DNA of 64,000 bases, taken from positions 97,915,766-97,979,765 of the forward strand of contig NC_134102.1 of assembly GCF_000715075.1 (NCBI RefSeq), written 5' to 3'. Shown piece after piece: positions 1 to 11,800 of the stretch. The notes under the pieces were generated by a model, which was not told the DNA's origin, searched no databases, and was given only the letters and a program-made list of their open reading frames with translations. Positions within the stretch are counted from its first letter, which is position 1. Each line of letters begins with the position of its first letter. Source of the stretch: Nicotiana tabacum. Lineage: Eukaryota > Streptophyta > Magnoliopsida > Solanales > Solanaceae. The position numbers and the translations under genes were made by a program.

Positions 1-894
1 TGCACAATTTCTCCGCACCTGCGGAGACTGTCAAGTCCAGCACTTCTCGCACATGCACCTCAATCTTTGCATCTGCGAGCATCGCAGATGCAGAATTTTC
101 CTCGCACCTGTGACCCCTGGCACTCCTCCACTTTCCGCTTCTGCGCTTGCCTCTCTGCACGTGCGCTCTCGCACCTGCGGTCTCTTCTTCGCATGTTTGA
201 AAATACCAGAAGCCTGAAGACTTAGCAGTAACACAAATCAAACTTTTAATCCGTTAAGCACCCGAAACTCACCCGAGGCCCCCGGGACCTCAACCAAACA
301 TACCAACCAATCCTAAAACACCATACAAACTTAGTCGAGCCCTCAAATCCCATCAACTAACGATGAAACTACGCATCGCACCATGAATCGAACTTAGAAA
401 TTTCAAATCTTTCAACTTTTAAAACCCGTGCCGAAACCTATCAAATCAACCCGGAATGACGTCAAATTTTGCAGGCAAGTCCCAAATAACATAACGGAGT
501 TTTTCCAACTCTTGGAATCGCATTTCGACCCCGATATCAAAAAAATCCACTTCCGGTCCAAATCTCCAAAAATTTGACTTTCGCCGTTTCAAGCCTAAAT
601 GAGCTACAGACCTTGGATTTACAGTCCGGACACGCTCCTAAGTCCAAAATCACCCAACGGAGCTAATGGAATCGATGGAACTCCATTACGAAGTTGTCTT
701 CACATAGTTCCGACTACAGTCACAATCCTACTTAAGCTTCCGTTTTAGGGACTAAGTGTCCCAAATCACTCTGAAACAACCGGTAACCGAATTCAACCAT
801 GCATGCAAATTAATACACATAATATGAAGTTGCTCAGGGACTTATGCCGCCGAACAAGACTTAAATTCTCAAAACGACCGGCCGGGTCGTTACA
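1..894 (-). mobile_element. 3' LTR (partial) of Ty3/gypsy element A
   Basis: This stretch matches about 6363-7262 in the same orientation. It ends at 894 with the reverse complement of the LTR start TGTAACGACCCGGCCGG. The element reads on the minus strand, so this is its 3' LTR and only the first ~0.9 kb is inside the window. Positions 1-200 hold part of a GC-rich block of CGCAnnTGCG words. Several single-base differences separate it from the right-hand LTR, so the insertion is not recent. Confidence 0.85.
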
Positions 895-907
895 TCCTTC
901 CCCTCTT
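895..907 (-). promoter_or_regulatory. Polypurine tract of element A
   Basis: On the minus strand a purine run (AAGAGGGGAAGGA) directly precedes the LTR start TGTAACGACC. This is the expected site of plus-strand DNA priming. Just upstream is the inverted repeat ACGTTCGAGGACGAACG, which also lies next to the tract of the other gypsy element near 21425. Confidence 0.8.
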
Positions 908-1830
908 AAATAAACGTTCGTCCTCGAACGTGCTAAACATCGCCTTGAAGTCTTGAAATCACTGAAAGCACATATTCAACATGCACCCGTGGGTGACCCC
1001 ATGTCACCCCAAACCACATAAGCCTGACGACACCATCTCAACTGTAATTTATCCTTTCTATCAACACCGATAAGCCTTAAAGTCAAAATTCTCACCTTTC
1101 ATTTGTCTTCAAAAGACTCGATTCTAAATCCATAATCGATATCAGTCTCAACCAGCTGTAACAACTCATGCCTACACCCACAAGGTACGACCACACAACA
1201 AGACATACCACATATAGGCCCATAATAACATTTCTGATCACAATAGCTGCCCAAAATCAAAACCAGCACCGGCAATTAGACCCATATCCGTTAGCAACCC
1301 GTTTCAAACCTCTACAACGCTGATAATGATGCCAGAAACACGAAGACCTCATAACTATACACCCAATTCAACAAATCAAAACTAACACCATCAAGCATAC
1401 ACCCCGCAAGCCAAAACTCAAGAAGAACATAACGAAATGGACTAAGTATGTAAAGGGAAACACATAAGATAAATATCAAACAAGCCCGACAGGCACAACT
1501 TTCTAACAATACCCTACTACGAATCAATTCAAAAGGAAAAATCAAAGTACATGAACAAATCATAAGGATCTCATCCTGGTATCACCCTCCACCGTGGCAC
1601 GTGGCACGCAGCCCGGCTCAAACATAACAAATCACATGGAGTCGCGAGGATCTCACTCTCAACTCTGAATCACAAGTCGAATACATATCATACCAATGGA
1701 AATCTTCCACTAACTCAATTCTGCCAATAAAATCTCAACACTTGCTAAATTCTCACCCTGGTAGAGTATCAAATCACAAATTATAACCAAATTTACTCAG
1801 GAATCATATAAAGCCTACCATAATGGACAA
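908..1830 (-). other. 3' non-coding region of element A
   Basis: No credible reading frame was found between the remnant of the protease region and the polypurine tract. In this gypsy group a long untranslated stretch normally follows pol. Here it is joined almost directly to the start of pol, so reverse transcriptase, RNase H and integrase are missing. The join is probably near 1830-1850, but I cannot place it exactly. Confidence 0.5.
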
Positions 1831-1849
1831 CGTGAATTCACTTATAGTC

Positions 1850-2159
1850 AACTTTCAATAATTAATAGAAATAAACGATAGACACGGCTATCACTCATAG
1901 AAACTCCCAACGGGGTAAACATCTAAACATAATACTAAGTCATGAACTCACCCATAGGTGGGACAACAAGTAGGGGAACTCGCCCCGATAAGCAGGACCG
2001 AATAAAAATACGAATGGTGCCCCTCTGTAACAAATCAAAATCATACATGTATGACATCATCTGGCGCAGTGACCTCGAGCCTACTATATGAAACACATCA
2101 ACGGGTCGGGCCTTCCCCTCTTGGGTGCCCTCTACTCGCCTGAATACTCCGATGTCACA
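1850..2159 (-). pseudogene. Gag-pol junction / aspartic protease remnant of element A
   Basis: On the minus strand, after the gag zinc knuckle, the translation shifts frame. It gives short stretches resembling the protease entry region of chromovirus-like gypsy elements: a segment ending PPMGEFMT, a stop, then TPLGVSMSDSRVYR. That second piece resembles the usual sequence downstream of the DPGS protease active site. The active-site motif itself is not recognisable, and frameshifts and stops break the region. No pol sequence follows. The assignment rests on these short resemblances only. Confidence 0.4.
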
Positions 2160-3411
2160 CACTTGTCCAAAGTCTAGGACAATCTCTCACCCTGTGACCG
2201 GTATCTCCACACTCGAAGCAACCTCTCTACTGACGTGGCTGTGGGAACTGTGCGGTACGGGTACTCTGAGACCCATGAGCACTTGAAGCACTTTGCAAAG
2301 CCTAAAGTGCAAACTGAACTAGCTGACTCACAAAACCTTTACCATGTCGTACCGTGCCTCCAAAATAAGGACCAGTAGATCTCTCCAGTCTACGAGGCCT
2401 CCTCACCTCCCTGTCCTCTCTCTCCTGATCTCGCCTGTACTCTCTCTCGTGGCCTCGCCTATCTCCTCTATCCTGGTCCCACATGCCCTCTACTCGGCAG
2501 GCGATCCCTACCACCTGCTGAAATGAAACATCTGACTCTAACTCACGAGCCATGCTAAACCGAATATCATGTCTGAGTCCCTCAATGAATCTGCGAACAC
2601 GCTCTCTAACTGTGGCGACTAAAGCAGGTGCATGCCTGGCCAAATCACTGAATCTCACGGCATACTCTGACACTGACATAGTGCCCTGGCACAGATGCTC
2701 AAACTCCGCGCGCCATGCATCTCGAAGGGACTGAGGTACAAACTCTATCAGGAACATCTTTGAAAACTGAACCCATGTAAGTGAAGCTAACTCAGCCGGG
2801 CTACCCAACTCATATGCCCACCACCACCGGTAGGCCACTCCCCTAAGCTGGAACGTAGTAAAAGCAACCCCGCTCGTCTCCACAATACCCATAGTATGGA
2901 GAATACGGTGATACTCCTCCAGAAAACCCTGTGCACTCTCTGAAGCCAAACCACTAAATGTAGAAGGGTCATATTTCTTGAACCTTACAAGTCTAAGCTA
3001 TTCTTCCTCAGATGCTACTGCCCTGACCACGGGCTGAACTGGGACCACAGGCTGTGTCACCATGACACTTGGAACCTGACCAACATGAACTCACTGCTCT
3101 GGGGTGTGGGCGGCAGGAGTCTGGGTTCCTCCCCCAGTCTGTGAAGTAGCTGGTGAAACCGGAATCAACCCCGCCTGAGCCAATGTACCAAACATGCTCA
3201 GGAATTGTACTAAGGTCTCCTGAAGTCCGGGGGTAATAGCAGGCGCCTCCGGTACCTGCTCCCTAACTGGAGCTACTGGCGACTCCTCAGATGTTGCTCT
3301 GGTAGGTGCTCTGGCTGCAACACTTAGTCCTCGTCGGCCTCTGCCTCTGCCTCTAGCGATACTTGCTCCAAGAGCAGCGTCGTCTATAACTGTAGATTGT
3401 GTCCTCACCAT
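2160..3411 (-). pseudogene. gag: Gag of Ty3/gypsy element A, interrupted by stops
   Basis: A minus-strand gag frame starts at the Met of MVRTQSTVIDD (3411), placed after the primer binding site. The N-terminus is rich in Arg/Gly and Pro/Thr. The gag core contains FLEEYHRILHTMG, RWWWAYE and a helix region around EFVPQSLRDAW. An RD-rich linker leads to a CCHC zinc knuckle (CFECGDTGHRVRDC, about 2178-2220) in the same frame. In-frame stops occur at 3091-3093, 2998-3000, 2302-2304 and 2227-2229, so no full Gag can be made. Gag packages element RNA in cytoplasmic particles. The order capsid then knuckle, with the PBS 190 bp upstream, identifies the family with good confidence. Confidence 0.85.
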
Positions 3412-3595
3412 ATGTGAGAGAATGGAATGATAAAAGTTCAAACTCCGAGATCAATAAGTTCACACGATAGGAATGGAAGAAGTGAGATTGTCCTAAAAGT
3501 TTTGTAGCCTCTCGAAGATAAGTACAGACGTCTCCGTACCGATCCGCAAGACTCTACCCAAACTCGCTTATGACTCGTAGCACCTATGAACCTAG

Positions 3596-3608
3596 AGCTC
3601 TGATACCA
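3596..3608 (-). promoter_or_regulatory. Primer binding site (initiator tRNA-Met type) of element A
   Basis: The minus strand reads TGGTATCAGAGCT, the complement of the 3' end of plant initiator tRNA-Met. It is three bases from the LTR end (…TGACA), where minus-strand DNA synthesis starts. Confidence 0.85.
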
Positions 3609-4707
3609 ACTTGTCATGACCCAATTTTTTCTCCGTTGGGTATCGTGATAGCACCTAGTCTTAGGGACTAGGTAAGCCTAACAATAATAAGAACAACAAC
3701 ATTATTTAATTAGAATCTCTTAAAATTCCCAAAACCGGTAGTACAAGTCATAAGCTCTACAGAGTGTTTGCTAGAAAACTTCTAAATACAATTGTCCAGA
3801 AATAAGAATAAACAGTGCAAAACGAAAATTGGAAGGTGACTCTGAATCCTGTGAACGCAGCAGAAGGTTTACCTTGAGTCTCCACAGCGACAGTCCACAC
3901 AGCTAGCTAACGAATAAGTATCTGGATCTGCACAAAAATATGCAGAAGAGTAGCATGAGCACACCACAGCGGTGCCCAGTAAGTATCAAGGCTAATCTCG
4001 GTGGAATAGTGATGAGGAACAGTCAAGACACCCACTGGTCTAATAAACCGAACAGATATAAGTACATGAATAAAAGAAGTATGATGTCTACATAATGACT
4101 ATGCAATATGGATCACAATATAGTAATGGCATTAAAGCAAGAAACAACAAGTATCAGCGGAATATCATGAAAATGACGCAGACAAAGTGAATGGAACACA
4201 GCCTAAATTCGAAAATCACGAATACAACAAGGACAAGTAATAACTCAGTAATTACAACCGTTTTTACACCAAGTTTTAGTCAACAACTCCATGAGATACC
4301 GAACCTCGGACAAATCACAATCACACGAGTCTCAATACCTGAACCCTAATACTTGGCATCCTGTGCCCTCATAACACCTCATAACCACACTGACGACTCA
4401 CGTGCCAATAGAGCCATTCTCACATAGAAGGCAAGTAAACAAGGGTGAGCATCTATGCTAAACAATATCAAGAACACCTCTTATCCGATAAGAGTGCTTA
4501 ACTACGTGTATGCTTGTGCAAGTGTCCTAACATAGTCCATACCAGCAAATAAACATAAGGAAGAAGAAGAACGGACAACACGTAGAATATTTTCTCATAG
4601 CTTTCACAAGATCAAGCTCACACAGGTACCTATACCACTACACAAATATCAATAACAAGAATGCCCCCATGCCATAAATCATCACAAATCAATCCCTGAC
4701 ACAGCCT

Positions 4708-4807
4708 ACCTTGTCTCGCCATGTATGCAATAGTAACATAATTTCCCGCCTTGTCTCGCCACACGTGTATAATAATGTTCCCACCTTGTCTCGCCACATG
4801 CGCAACC

Positions 4808-4857
<50 letters not shown>

Positions 4858-5003
4858 ACCTTGTCATGCCGCATGTACAAAATCAATAGTAACGATAGCA
4901 CGGCAGAAACCTCGTGTAACCCCATAACAACAACTGCACGGCAGAAACCTCGTGCATCACAATAATTACAGCCGCACGGCAGAAACCTCGTGCATTACCA
5001 CAA
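4708..5003. repeat. Short direct repeats inside LTR A, with an (AT)n tract
   Basis: Four to five copies of CCTTGTCTCGCCAC followed by ATGT/ATGC-type variants lie at 4708-4875 and are interrupted by a perfect AT tract at about 4815-4853. Three copies of GCACGGCAGAAACCTCGTG follow (about 4898-4995). The second unit is itself an inverted repeat (GCACG…CGTGC). Confidence 0.75.
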
Positions 5004-6235
5004 CAAATACAACAACAACAATGGCAATAATACAAAGTACGACAAGTAAATCAACTCAAGAACTTTTAAAATCACAGGAAAATATGGGACCAAATCACAA
5101 AGAATAACCACAGTAAATAATGCTAGGCGTAAAGAGAACAACTCAACAAAGGGAAACTAATGTGTATCAACGATCCCACAATATACATTTCAACAACAGG
5201 GAAACTAACACGAGTCAAATAATTTCAAATAAAACAAGTCGACTAAAACATATGATATCTAAAACTTCTTTTAAGGTTGAGAAATTACTAAGGATTTTCA
5301 ACAATTAAATTAAGGATAAGAAGCGGAAAGATAACCATAACCTCAATTAAGACTGAACAAATTATAAGATGTTACAATAATAATTCCAAATAAAGATAAG
5401 CAGTTATGAAAAGATAGCATGACAATAGAGGAGGTAAAATCTTCAGTGAAGTCAAATAAAAGTCAAATAGGCAATAAGAGTGAATCCTGAAAGCAATTAA
5501 TTTTAATTAAAGTATGTAGAGGCAAAACTAGTAAATAGGAACTTAATCATATCAAGAACAACTTCATACTCAGTGAATATAAGGACCTAAGAATCCTAAA
5601 AGGCCAACTTTCCACAAATAAGTCCGTGCGCGCACTCGTCACCTCATGCACACGGGATACAATCAACATAGAAGACTCAAATCCTAAGGGGAAAATCCCC
5701 CACACAAGGTTAGGCCAGATACTTACCTCGAACCAAGCTCAAACAGTCTGTAAGAATGTCCTTTCCTCAATTATCTGACTTCGAATGGCCCAAATCTAGC
5801 CAAACACAATTGCATAACATGAATACAACAATAATAAGCTTATCTAATCAATGAAATCAATATTTAATAAAAATTCCGAAATTCACCCTAAAAAGTCGAC
5901 CCGGGCCCACGTCTTGGAATTGGGTAAAAATGACAAAATATGAACACCCATTCACTCACGAGTCCAACCATATAAGAATTACTCAAATTCGACCACAAAT
6001 TCCCTTTCAAAACTCGAAATCTTTATTGAAGAAGTTCTTCCAATTTTTCCTAAATTTTCAATCCAAACCCGAAACTAAATAGAGAAAACAACTATGGATT
6101 AATGGAAAACAGCCAAAAACGAGTTAGGAATCATTACCCTAAAGTTTCCTCTGAAAAACCCTCGAACAATCGCCAAATTTTGAGCTCTCAAATCCAAAAA
6201 CGGAGAATGAAACCAAACCCTCGGATTTCTCTTTT

Positions 6236-6570
6236 CTGCCCAGGCGTGACCGCACCTGCGCATAATTAGCCGCATCTACGCGATCGCAGGTGCGCATGAC
6301 CAAACCTCACTTGAGCTTCCTCTCGCTTCTGCGCGCTAAATCCGTTTCTGCGGAGCCGCTGATGCGCACGATTTCTCCGCACCTGCGGAGACTGTCAAGT
6401 CCAGCACTTCTCGCACATGCACCTCAATCTTCGCAGATGCGGGCATCGCAGATGCGGAATTTTCCCCGCACCTGCGACCCCTGGCACTCCTTCACTTTTC
6501 CGCTTCTGCGCTTGCCTCTCCGCACGTGCGCTCTCGCACCTGCGGTCTCTTCTTCGCAGGTGCGAAAATA
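6236..6570. repeat. CGCAnnTGCG word array in LTR A
   Basis: At least eight near-palindromic 10-mers (CGCACCTGCG, CGCAGATGCG, CGCAGGTGCG and variants such as CGCTTCTGCG) crowd this GC-rich block, while the flanks are AT-rich. The 3' LTR copy occupies positions 1-200. Confidence 0.8.
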
Positions 6571-7262
6571 CCAGAAGCCTGAAGACTTAGCAGTAACACA
6601 AATCAAACATTTAATCCGTTAAGCACCCGAAACTCACCCGAGGTCCCCGGGACCTCAACCAAACATACCAACCAATCCTAAAACACCATACAAACTTAGT
6701 CGAGTCCTCAAATCACATCAACTAATGATGAAACTACGCATCACACCATGAATCGAACTTATAAATTTCAAATCTTTCAACTTCTAAAACCCGTGCCGAA
6801 ACCTATCAAATCAACTTGGAATGACATCAAATTTTGTAGGCCAGTCCCAAATAACATAACGGAGCTGTTCCAACTCTTAGAATCTCATTCCGACCCCGAT
6901 ATCAAAAAAATCCACTTCTGGTCCAAATCTCCAAAAATTTGACTTTCGCCATTTCAAGCCTAAATCAGCTACATACCTCGGATTTATAGTCCGGACGCGC
7001 TCCTAAGTCCAAAATCATCCAATGGAGCTAATGGAATCGACGGAACTCCATTTCGGAGTCATCTTCATATAGTTCCGACTACGATCAAAATCCTAAGACT
7101 TAAGCTTCCGTTTTAGGGACTAAGTGTCCCAAATCACTCCGAAACAACTGGTAACCGAATTCAACCACGCACGCAAGTCAATACACATAATATGAAGCTG
7201 CTCAGGGCCTTAAGCTGCCGAACGAGACTTAAATTTTCAAAACGACCGGCCGGGTCGTTACA

Positions 7263-8212
7263 ATACGATCCTTCCCCTAGCCGGCTCCTTTGCTTTTGTG
7301 AGACCGCTTCTACGGTGCGTGCGTGCGTCACACCTGCGACCTCCATCCGCTCCTGCGCTGCCTTCCTCACACCTGCGCCTTCGCAGGTGCGGTCCATTTC
7401 CCCGCTTCTACGATCACTGGTAGCCCCCCTCTTAGCCGCTTCTGCGGCTCGTGGCTCACTTCTGCGAGCTCGCACCTGCGGCTACCCATGCGCAGGTGCG
7501 GTTACACCAGAAGTTGGGAGCTTTAGCTGTTGCTCCCAAGTTCTAACTTGGTCCGAGCCTCATCCGATTAACTCCCGAAGCCCCCGGGCCCCAGTCCGAA
7601 CATACCAACAAGTTTGAAATCATAAAACGGACTCGCTAAAACTCTCGGAACGTATAAAACAATATTAAAACTAAGAATCATACCCCAAACCAAATTGATT
7701 CGACTTAGAAATTTCAAATTCTTCAAACTTACTCCGAACGCGCCGAAACATACTTAAACTACTTGGAATGACACCAAATTTTGCGTGCAAGTCTTAAATC
7801 ACCATACGAAACTACTCTCATGCTCGAAATTTCAAACGGACATTGATTACTCCAAACCAAATTTAAAGAACCTTAAAACATTCAAATAGCTAACTTTCAC
7901 TATTAATCATCGAAACACTCCTGGATTGTCCAAAACCCGATTCGAACATACGTCCAAGTTCAAAATCATCATACGAACCTATTGGAACTGTCAAATCCTA
8001 ATTCTGAGGTCGTTTTCTCAAAATATTGACCGAAGTCACACTTAGCTTTTTAAAGCCAATTTAGGGAACCAAGTGTTTCAATTTTAACCCGAACCCTTCC
8101 AAATCCCGAACTAATCATCTCCACAAGTCATAAAATAGTAAAAGCACATAGGAGGAGTCTTATTTAGGGAAACGGGGTTCTAGAAGGTAAAATAACCGGT
8201 TGGGTCGTTACA
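7263..8212 (-). mobile_element. LTR fragment of gypsy family E
   Basis: It begins on the minus strand with TGTAACGACCCAACCGG at 8212 and follows the order of the complete solo LTR at 38395-41028. Both contain a segment about Tat-independent gypsy LTR sequence with the phrase matching 'gaccgaagtcacacttag', and the same word block (7300-7500). The homology stops where element A is inserted, so the rest of this LTR should lie left of the window. It is the host sequence for element A. Confidence 0.75.
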
Positions 8213-8359
8213 GTTGTGTAGTTGATATTTTTGACCAAATATTTGATATTTTTATGTTGTTTAATTGTAGCCATTGATGTGGTTGTTCCACATGCCCATA
8301 AAATTAGTTGTTGTGATATTGATATAACTATATTGCTCTATTTTGGGTTTGTGGAATAC

Positions 8360-8960
8360 TTTTTTGCCCAGATGTTTCAAGCATATCAGTTGAGTGTTTG
8401 AAACATATTAAGATATTGTTAAATATTCGTGTTGTTATTGTTGTTGCTATATGTTGTGAAGTTATTGCAATGTTTATCTGGGTTTGGTTAATGATATTTT
8501 GAGTTGAGTGCTTGAAATATCTCATTAAGTTATTTGAAGCGTCATATAAGATGTTTGAAACATATGCAAGGATGTTTAACACTCCATGAGATGTTTCACC
8601 AAAGATACCTGATTATCACAATGAGATGGTTGATTATTTTAGAGATTAAAAAAATCTTTGATAGAGACGTATAGATAAAGAAGTTTGAAGAACTATAATA
8701 TGAACATTGCTAGCTTGCTTTCAAACTCCATCTAACTAGCTAGAAACTTAAATTATTATATCTTGCTTAGTATTTGTATATGGCAGAAAATTGATTTTAC
8801 CTCTTAAGCTCAATCTTGTATGACCATTCAATGCAGCACCTTTAAAGATATTTGAAATATCTCAGTAAGATGTTTCAAATAACTTAAAACATCTTAATGA
8901 GATGTTTGAAACATCTTATATGAGGCTTCAAACATCTCAGTGAGATGTTTTACCAAAGAA
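8360..8960. repeat. Palindromic word cluster 1 (GATGTTTGAAACATC)
   Basis: One perfect copy (8901-8915) and about eight degenerate ones lie in an AT-rich, non-coding stretch upstream of the Ulp1-type gene. Several are followed by 'tcagtgagatgttt' or 'ccaaag', so a longer unit may be repeating. Confidence 0.8.
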
Positions 8961-9070
8961 TACTTAAATACTTATAGTTTTATTTTTTATGTGTTTGGAA
9001 CAAATTATTTGTTTATTTTATTAATGGTCGTTACTTGTTTGCGTGTGTAGATTAAATAGCAAAGGGACGA

Positions 9071-9607
9071 GTGTTAAAGACAGGTGGGAGAGGAAGAGAT
9101 AAATCTTTTTCTAAAAGATCTAGAAAAGGAATTAAGACATCTGAGGAGGATGAGCTACAAAAATCAATTGTAGCTGAAGTGAAAGCCAAACCTCTTCAGG
9201 TAGTAGAAGGAGGGAATGCTGGAGAAGAAGAAAAAGAGAACAAAAATGAAGAGAAAATTCAGAAAGAAAATAAAGAGGAAACAAAGAATGTACTAGGAGG
9301 GAATGCTAGAGAAGCAGAAACGGAGAAAGAAAAAGAAGAGGAAACAGAAAGGAAGAAGAAGAGGAAACAAGGAAAGTAAGAGAAGAAAAGACAAATGTTG
9401 ATGAAAAAGAATCTAAAAAGGAGACAACAATTGATGAAAGAGAAGAGGAGACAGATATTGATGATGAAGCATCAGTAGAAAATACTGAAGAAGAAGAAGA
9501 AGAAGAAGAAGAAGAAGAAGAAAAAGAAGAAGAAGGAGGAGGAGGAGGAGGAGGAGGAGAGGAAGTGGCAGAAAGAAGAAAAAAGACAAAGAATGATAAT
9601 GCACCTT
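9071..9607 (+). pseudogene. Acidic, Lys/Glu-rich exon of the MULE Ulp1-type gene
   Basis: An open stretch encodes a highly charged Glu/Lys segment, with runs of GAA codons from 9490 and then GGA codons to about 9560. It has no recognisable domain. Similar low-complexity acidic segments are common in the large proteins of Ulp1-carrying MULEs. The reading breaks at a stop near 9377, and the adjacent (GAA)n/(GGA)n tract is a slippage-prone repeat. I assign it to the downstream DUF1985/Ulp1 gene by position only. It could instead be a separate exon of no function. Confidence 0.4.
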
Positions 9608-9629
9608 CTCAATTTGTTGAGGCAAGCTT

Positions 9630-9715
9630 AATATGTTTCAATCATCTCTTTAGATGTTTAAAGTTTATGTCTGGATGTTTGAAATATTTTCTAGGATGTT
9701 TCACTAAACATGACT
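9630..9715. repeat. Palindromic word cluster 2
   Basis: Degenerate half-sites (GATGTTTAAAG, GGATGTTTGAAATA, GGATGTTTCACTAAACA) occupy a probable intron between the acidic exon and the DUF1985 exon. Confidence 0.6.
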
Positions 9716-9899
9716 GTAAAGAGATCTTTTTAATTATTAAATTAATTATTCTTGTGCCTTTGATTAATCAACACCTTTAAATCATGTACATGATGAGATG
9801 CCTGAGGATGATTCTGACAGTTGTGAGGTTGAAATCTTAAAGCTTATATCGGAACTTCCCCTAAAAGTACAAGACATTGTTAGATGATAATGAGACCTT

Positions 9900-10240
9900 C
9901 AACAAGAAGATCACTGTAAGATCCTCATTAGGATTAGCAGGTATGGATGAGTTTTGAAAGTTGTTGCAGGATGAGGGCGTCGAAAACAAGTTGAGTAGTC
10001 CTTTCGGGTACTTTTTGGATTTGCCTAAGAGGCCACTATTTCAAGCATCTATAGTGCATTACTTTCTACTCCGTAGAGTATTGTGTGAGAAGACCTAGGA
10101 GTTATGGTTTGATTATAAAAGATTACCAATTCACTTCAGCCTTCGTGAGTTCGCCATAATGACTGGACTCAATTGTGGACATTCTTACATGAATTCGAAG
10201 CTTCAAAAGTACCTTCTTGATGGTGAAGAGTTGTGAAAAC
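9900..10240 (+). pseudogene. DUF1985 domain exon of the MULE Ulp1-type gene
   Basis: The translation contains SPFGYFLDLPKRPLF, then VHYFLLRRV, then a TAG stop, then ELWFDYKRLPIHFSLREFAI and MTGLNCGH. The W-F…P-I-H-F-S-L-R-E-F-A…T-G-L core is typical of DUF1985. That domain sits upstream of Ulp1 peptidase in proteins of plant Mutator-like elements, and its function is not known. The in-frame stop shows decay. The exon continues toward the DUF1985-associated segment at 10332-10558. Confidence 0.75.
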
Positions 10241-10331
10241 TTATTGCCAAAGGAAAAAAGGTTTGTGACTGGTAAAATAGTGCTTGATTTGATCAAATCT
10301 GAATCCAAATAAATACAAGTATACATTATGC

Positions 10332-10558
10332 TTGATTTGGTTTGTCCACTGTATTTTATTGGCAAAGGATTCGAACTATGGTGTGTCCGAAACTACAGTT
10401 ATATTGGCCTCCATAGAAGAGGATTTTTACAATTATCCATGGGGCCGAAGTAGTTTCCGATTGACTGTTGATTATTTTATGAAAGATATGAAAGAGCGTC
10501 AACAATCTAAGGGTGACTCGTATAACCTCTACGGATTTCCTTGGGCTTTCATAGTAAC
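10332..10558 (+). pseudogene. Second exon of the DUF1985 region
   Basis: The segment encodes EEDFYNYPWGRSSF, a feature of the DUF1985-linked region ('…YPWG+.SF…'), and ends GFPWAF. A splice donor GTAACT follows GFPWAFI at 10559. Joining to the next exon at 10637 would give the usual order G-F-P…A-W-A-F-E-A-I-P. The neighbouring junctions support a real, once-spliced gene rather than a chance frame. Confidence 0.7.
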
Positions 10559-10636
10559 TAAATAAATCTTGTTCATTACTTCTATTTTAGTGTTATTTAT
10601 ATAATTTTCTATTTACTTTTTTATCACACAATGTAG

Positions 10637-10761
10637 GCTTGGGCATTTGAAGCCATACCTCAATTGCGGCCAAAAGAGAGGACATTGCTGAGGATGAAGA
10701 GGTGGCTATTTGAAAAAATAGAAAAAGACATGTCTGATCTATTTCAAATCAAAGATCGTCC
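10637..10761 (+). pseudogene. Third exon (AWAFEAIP) of the MULE gene
   Basis: It is bounded by an acceptor (ATGTAG) and a donor (GTAAGG). It encodes AWAFEAIPQLRPKERTL and a Trp-containing helix, a region normally following DUF1985. The following intron holds palindromic cluster 3. Confidence 0.7.
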
Positions 10762-10774
10762 AGTAAGGCTCATT

Positions 10775-10985
10775 TTGATAGATGTTTAATGTTTGAAAGA
10801 TATTTCAAACATTAGATGTTTGAAACATCTCCACAGGTTGTTTGAAACAACCACAAGACGTTTGAAACATCTTTCAAAAATCATCCACAGGACATTTGAA
10901 ATATCCACATAATGGCTAAAACATCTTTCAAATAACATGTGGATGTTTTTTAAATATACTGCAGATAGTATTTTAAACATCAAGC
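10775..10985. repeat. Palindromic word cluster 3 in a predicted intron
   Basis: Ten or so words derived from GATGTTTGAAACATC in about 210 bp, one perfect (10815-10829). Neighbours are joined by short links such as 'cacag'. The word density is the highest in the window. Confidence 0.8.
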
Positions 10986-11029
10986 ATGCCTCTAATATTT
11001 TTTGCTTATAATTTTTTTTTATCTACCCA

Positions 11030-11800
11030 GATGGTACACCATTTTCTTTACCCTACAAAGGCTGAAAAGATGGAGCCTTACATCCAAAATATTGTTATGT
11101 TATCTGACAAAGAGGACATGATGATAGATAACCTAAGTAAAGAGTTGGATGGAGTGACAGTCTTAAGGCATTTGAGTTGTGCCCTTAAGATAGAGAAGGG
11201 TAATCTGCAAACCCTACAAGTTGGAGATAGCCATGTGATTGGAGGATATCATGATAGAATAGAAAAATCTATTGGTGCAGATGGTAAAATGGGAGAAGAA
11301 ATTGTTGATGACAATGATGGAGATGGTGGAATGCACTTTAATGATGATAATGGCAGGGGGAGGGTTCTAATTATAATGATGGCAGAGGAGTTGCTTCTAT
11401 GAAAAAAATGGATGATGAAATAAAAGATCATATTGTTACGGATACATCTAGTAGCCATTGTCCTTGCATATGCCTTGATTGTCAGGAAAAGAAAAAGGAG
11501 CAAATAAAGTGGAGGGATGACATGTAGCATCAGTTGAACCTTGTGAATGATCAGTTGAACTCTATGCACAAGACAATGGATGACTTGGTTCAAAAGCTAT
11601 CAAAGAGACATGTGGTTCTTCTCCGAGTTATTCAGGATCCTTAAACTGAAGAAAAAAAAAAGGAACAAAAAGAGTAAGAAAACTGGAACAGAAGAAACCT
11701 CCATAGCAGTCAGTGAGGAGAGGCTGAAAGTTGATATTTATAAACCGATTGACTGGGAGAGGAGAAATGCCCTCATGATATTTATCAAAAAATAGGGGGC
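11030..11800 (+). pseudogene. Linker exons of the MULE gene
   Basis: The plus strand carries adjoining open stretches. One has an acidic tail (MGEEIVDDNDGDGG), and another reads KKMDDEIKDHIV, then a Cys cluster (HCPCICLDCQEKKKE), then a coiled-coil-like helix (LNLVNDQLNSMHKTMDDL). A Lys-rich tract follows. I recognise no domain. Position between DUF1985 and Ulp1 exons suggests a linker of the same protein. A stop near 11526 and frame changes mark it as broken. Confidence 0.45.

Larger units (their letters stand above)
3612..7262 (-). mobile_element. 5' LTR of Ty3/gypsy element A (3651 bp)
   Basis: The LTR reads on the minus strand from TGTAACGACCCGGCC at 7262 to TGACA at 3612, and is bordered by the primer binding site. 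It is unusually long and has no coding capacity. It holds three internal repeat zones: CCTTGTCTCGCC-type repeats (4708-4875), three copies of a GCACGGCAGAAACCTCGTGCA unit (4890-5000), and a GC-rich block of CGCAnnTGCG words (6236-6570). The last lies about 690-1025 nt inside the LTR start. The right flank (7263 on) is an older LTR. The left target duplication lies outside the window. Confidence 0.85.

Noticed and set aside
4689..4965. Small frames around the AT and CCTTGTCTCGCC repeats
   Set aside because: They are repeat translations inside LTR A, with no domain.
6290..7617. Cys/Arg-rich frames around 6290-6622 and 7192-7617
   Set aside because: They are translations of the CGCAnnTGCG arrays within LTRs A and E.
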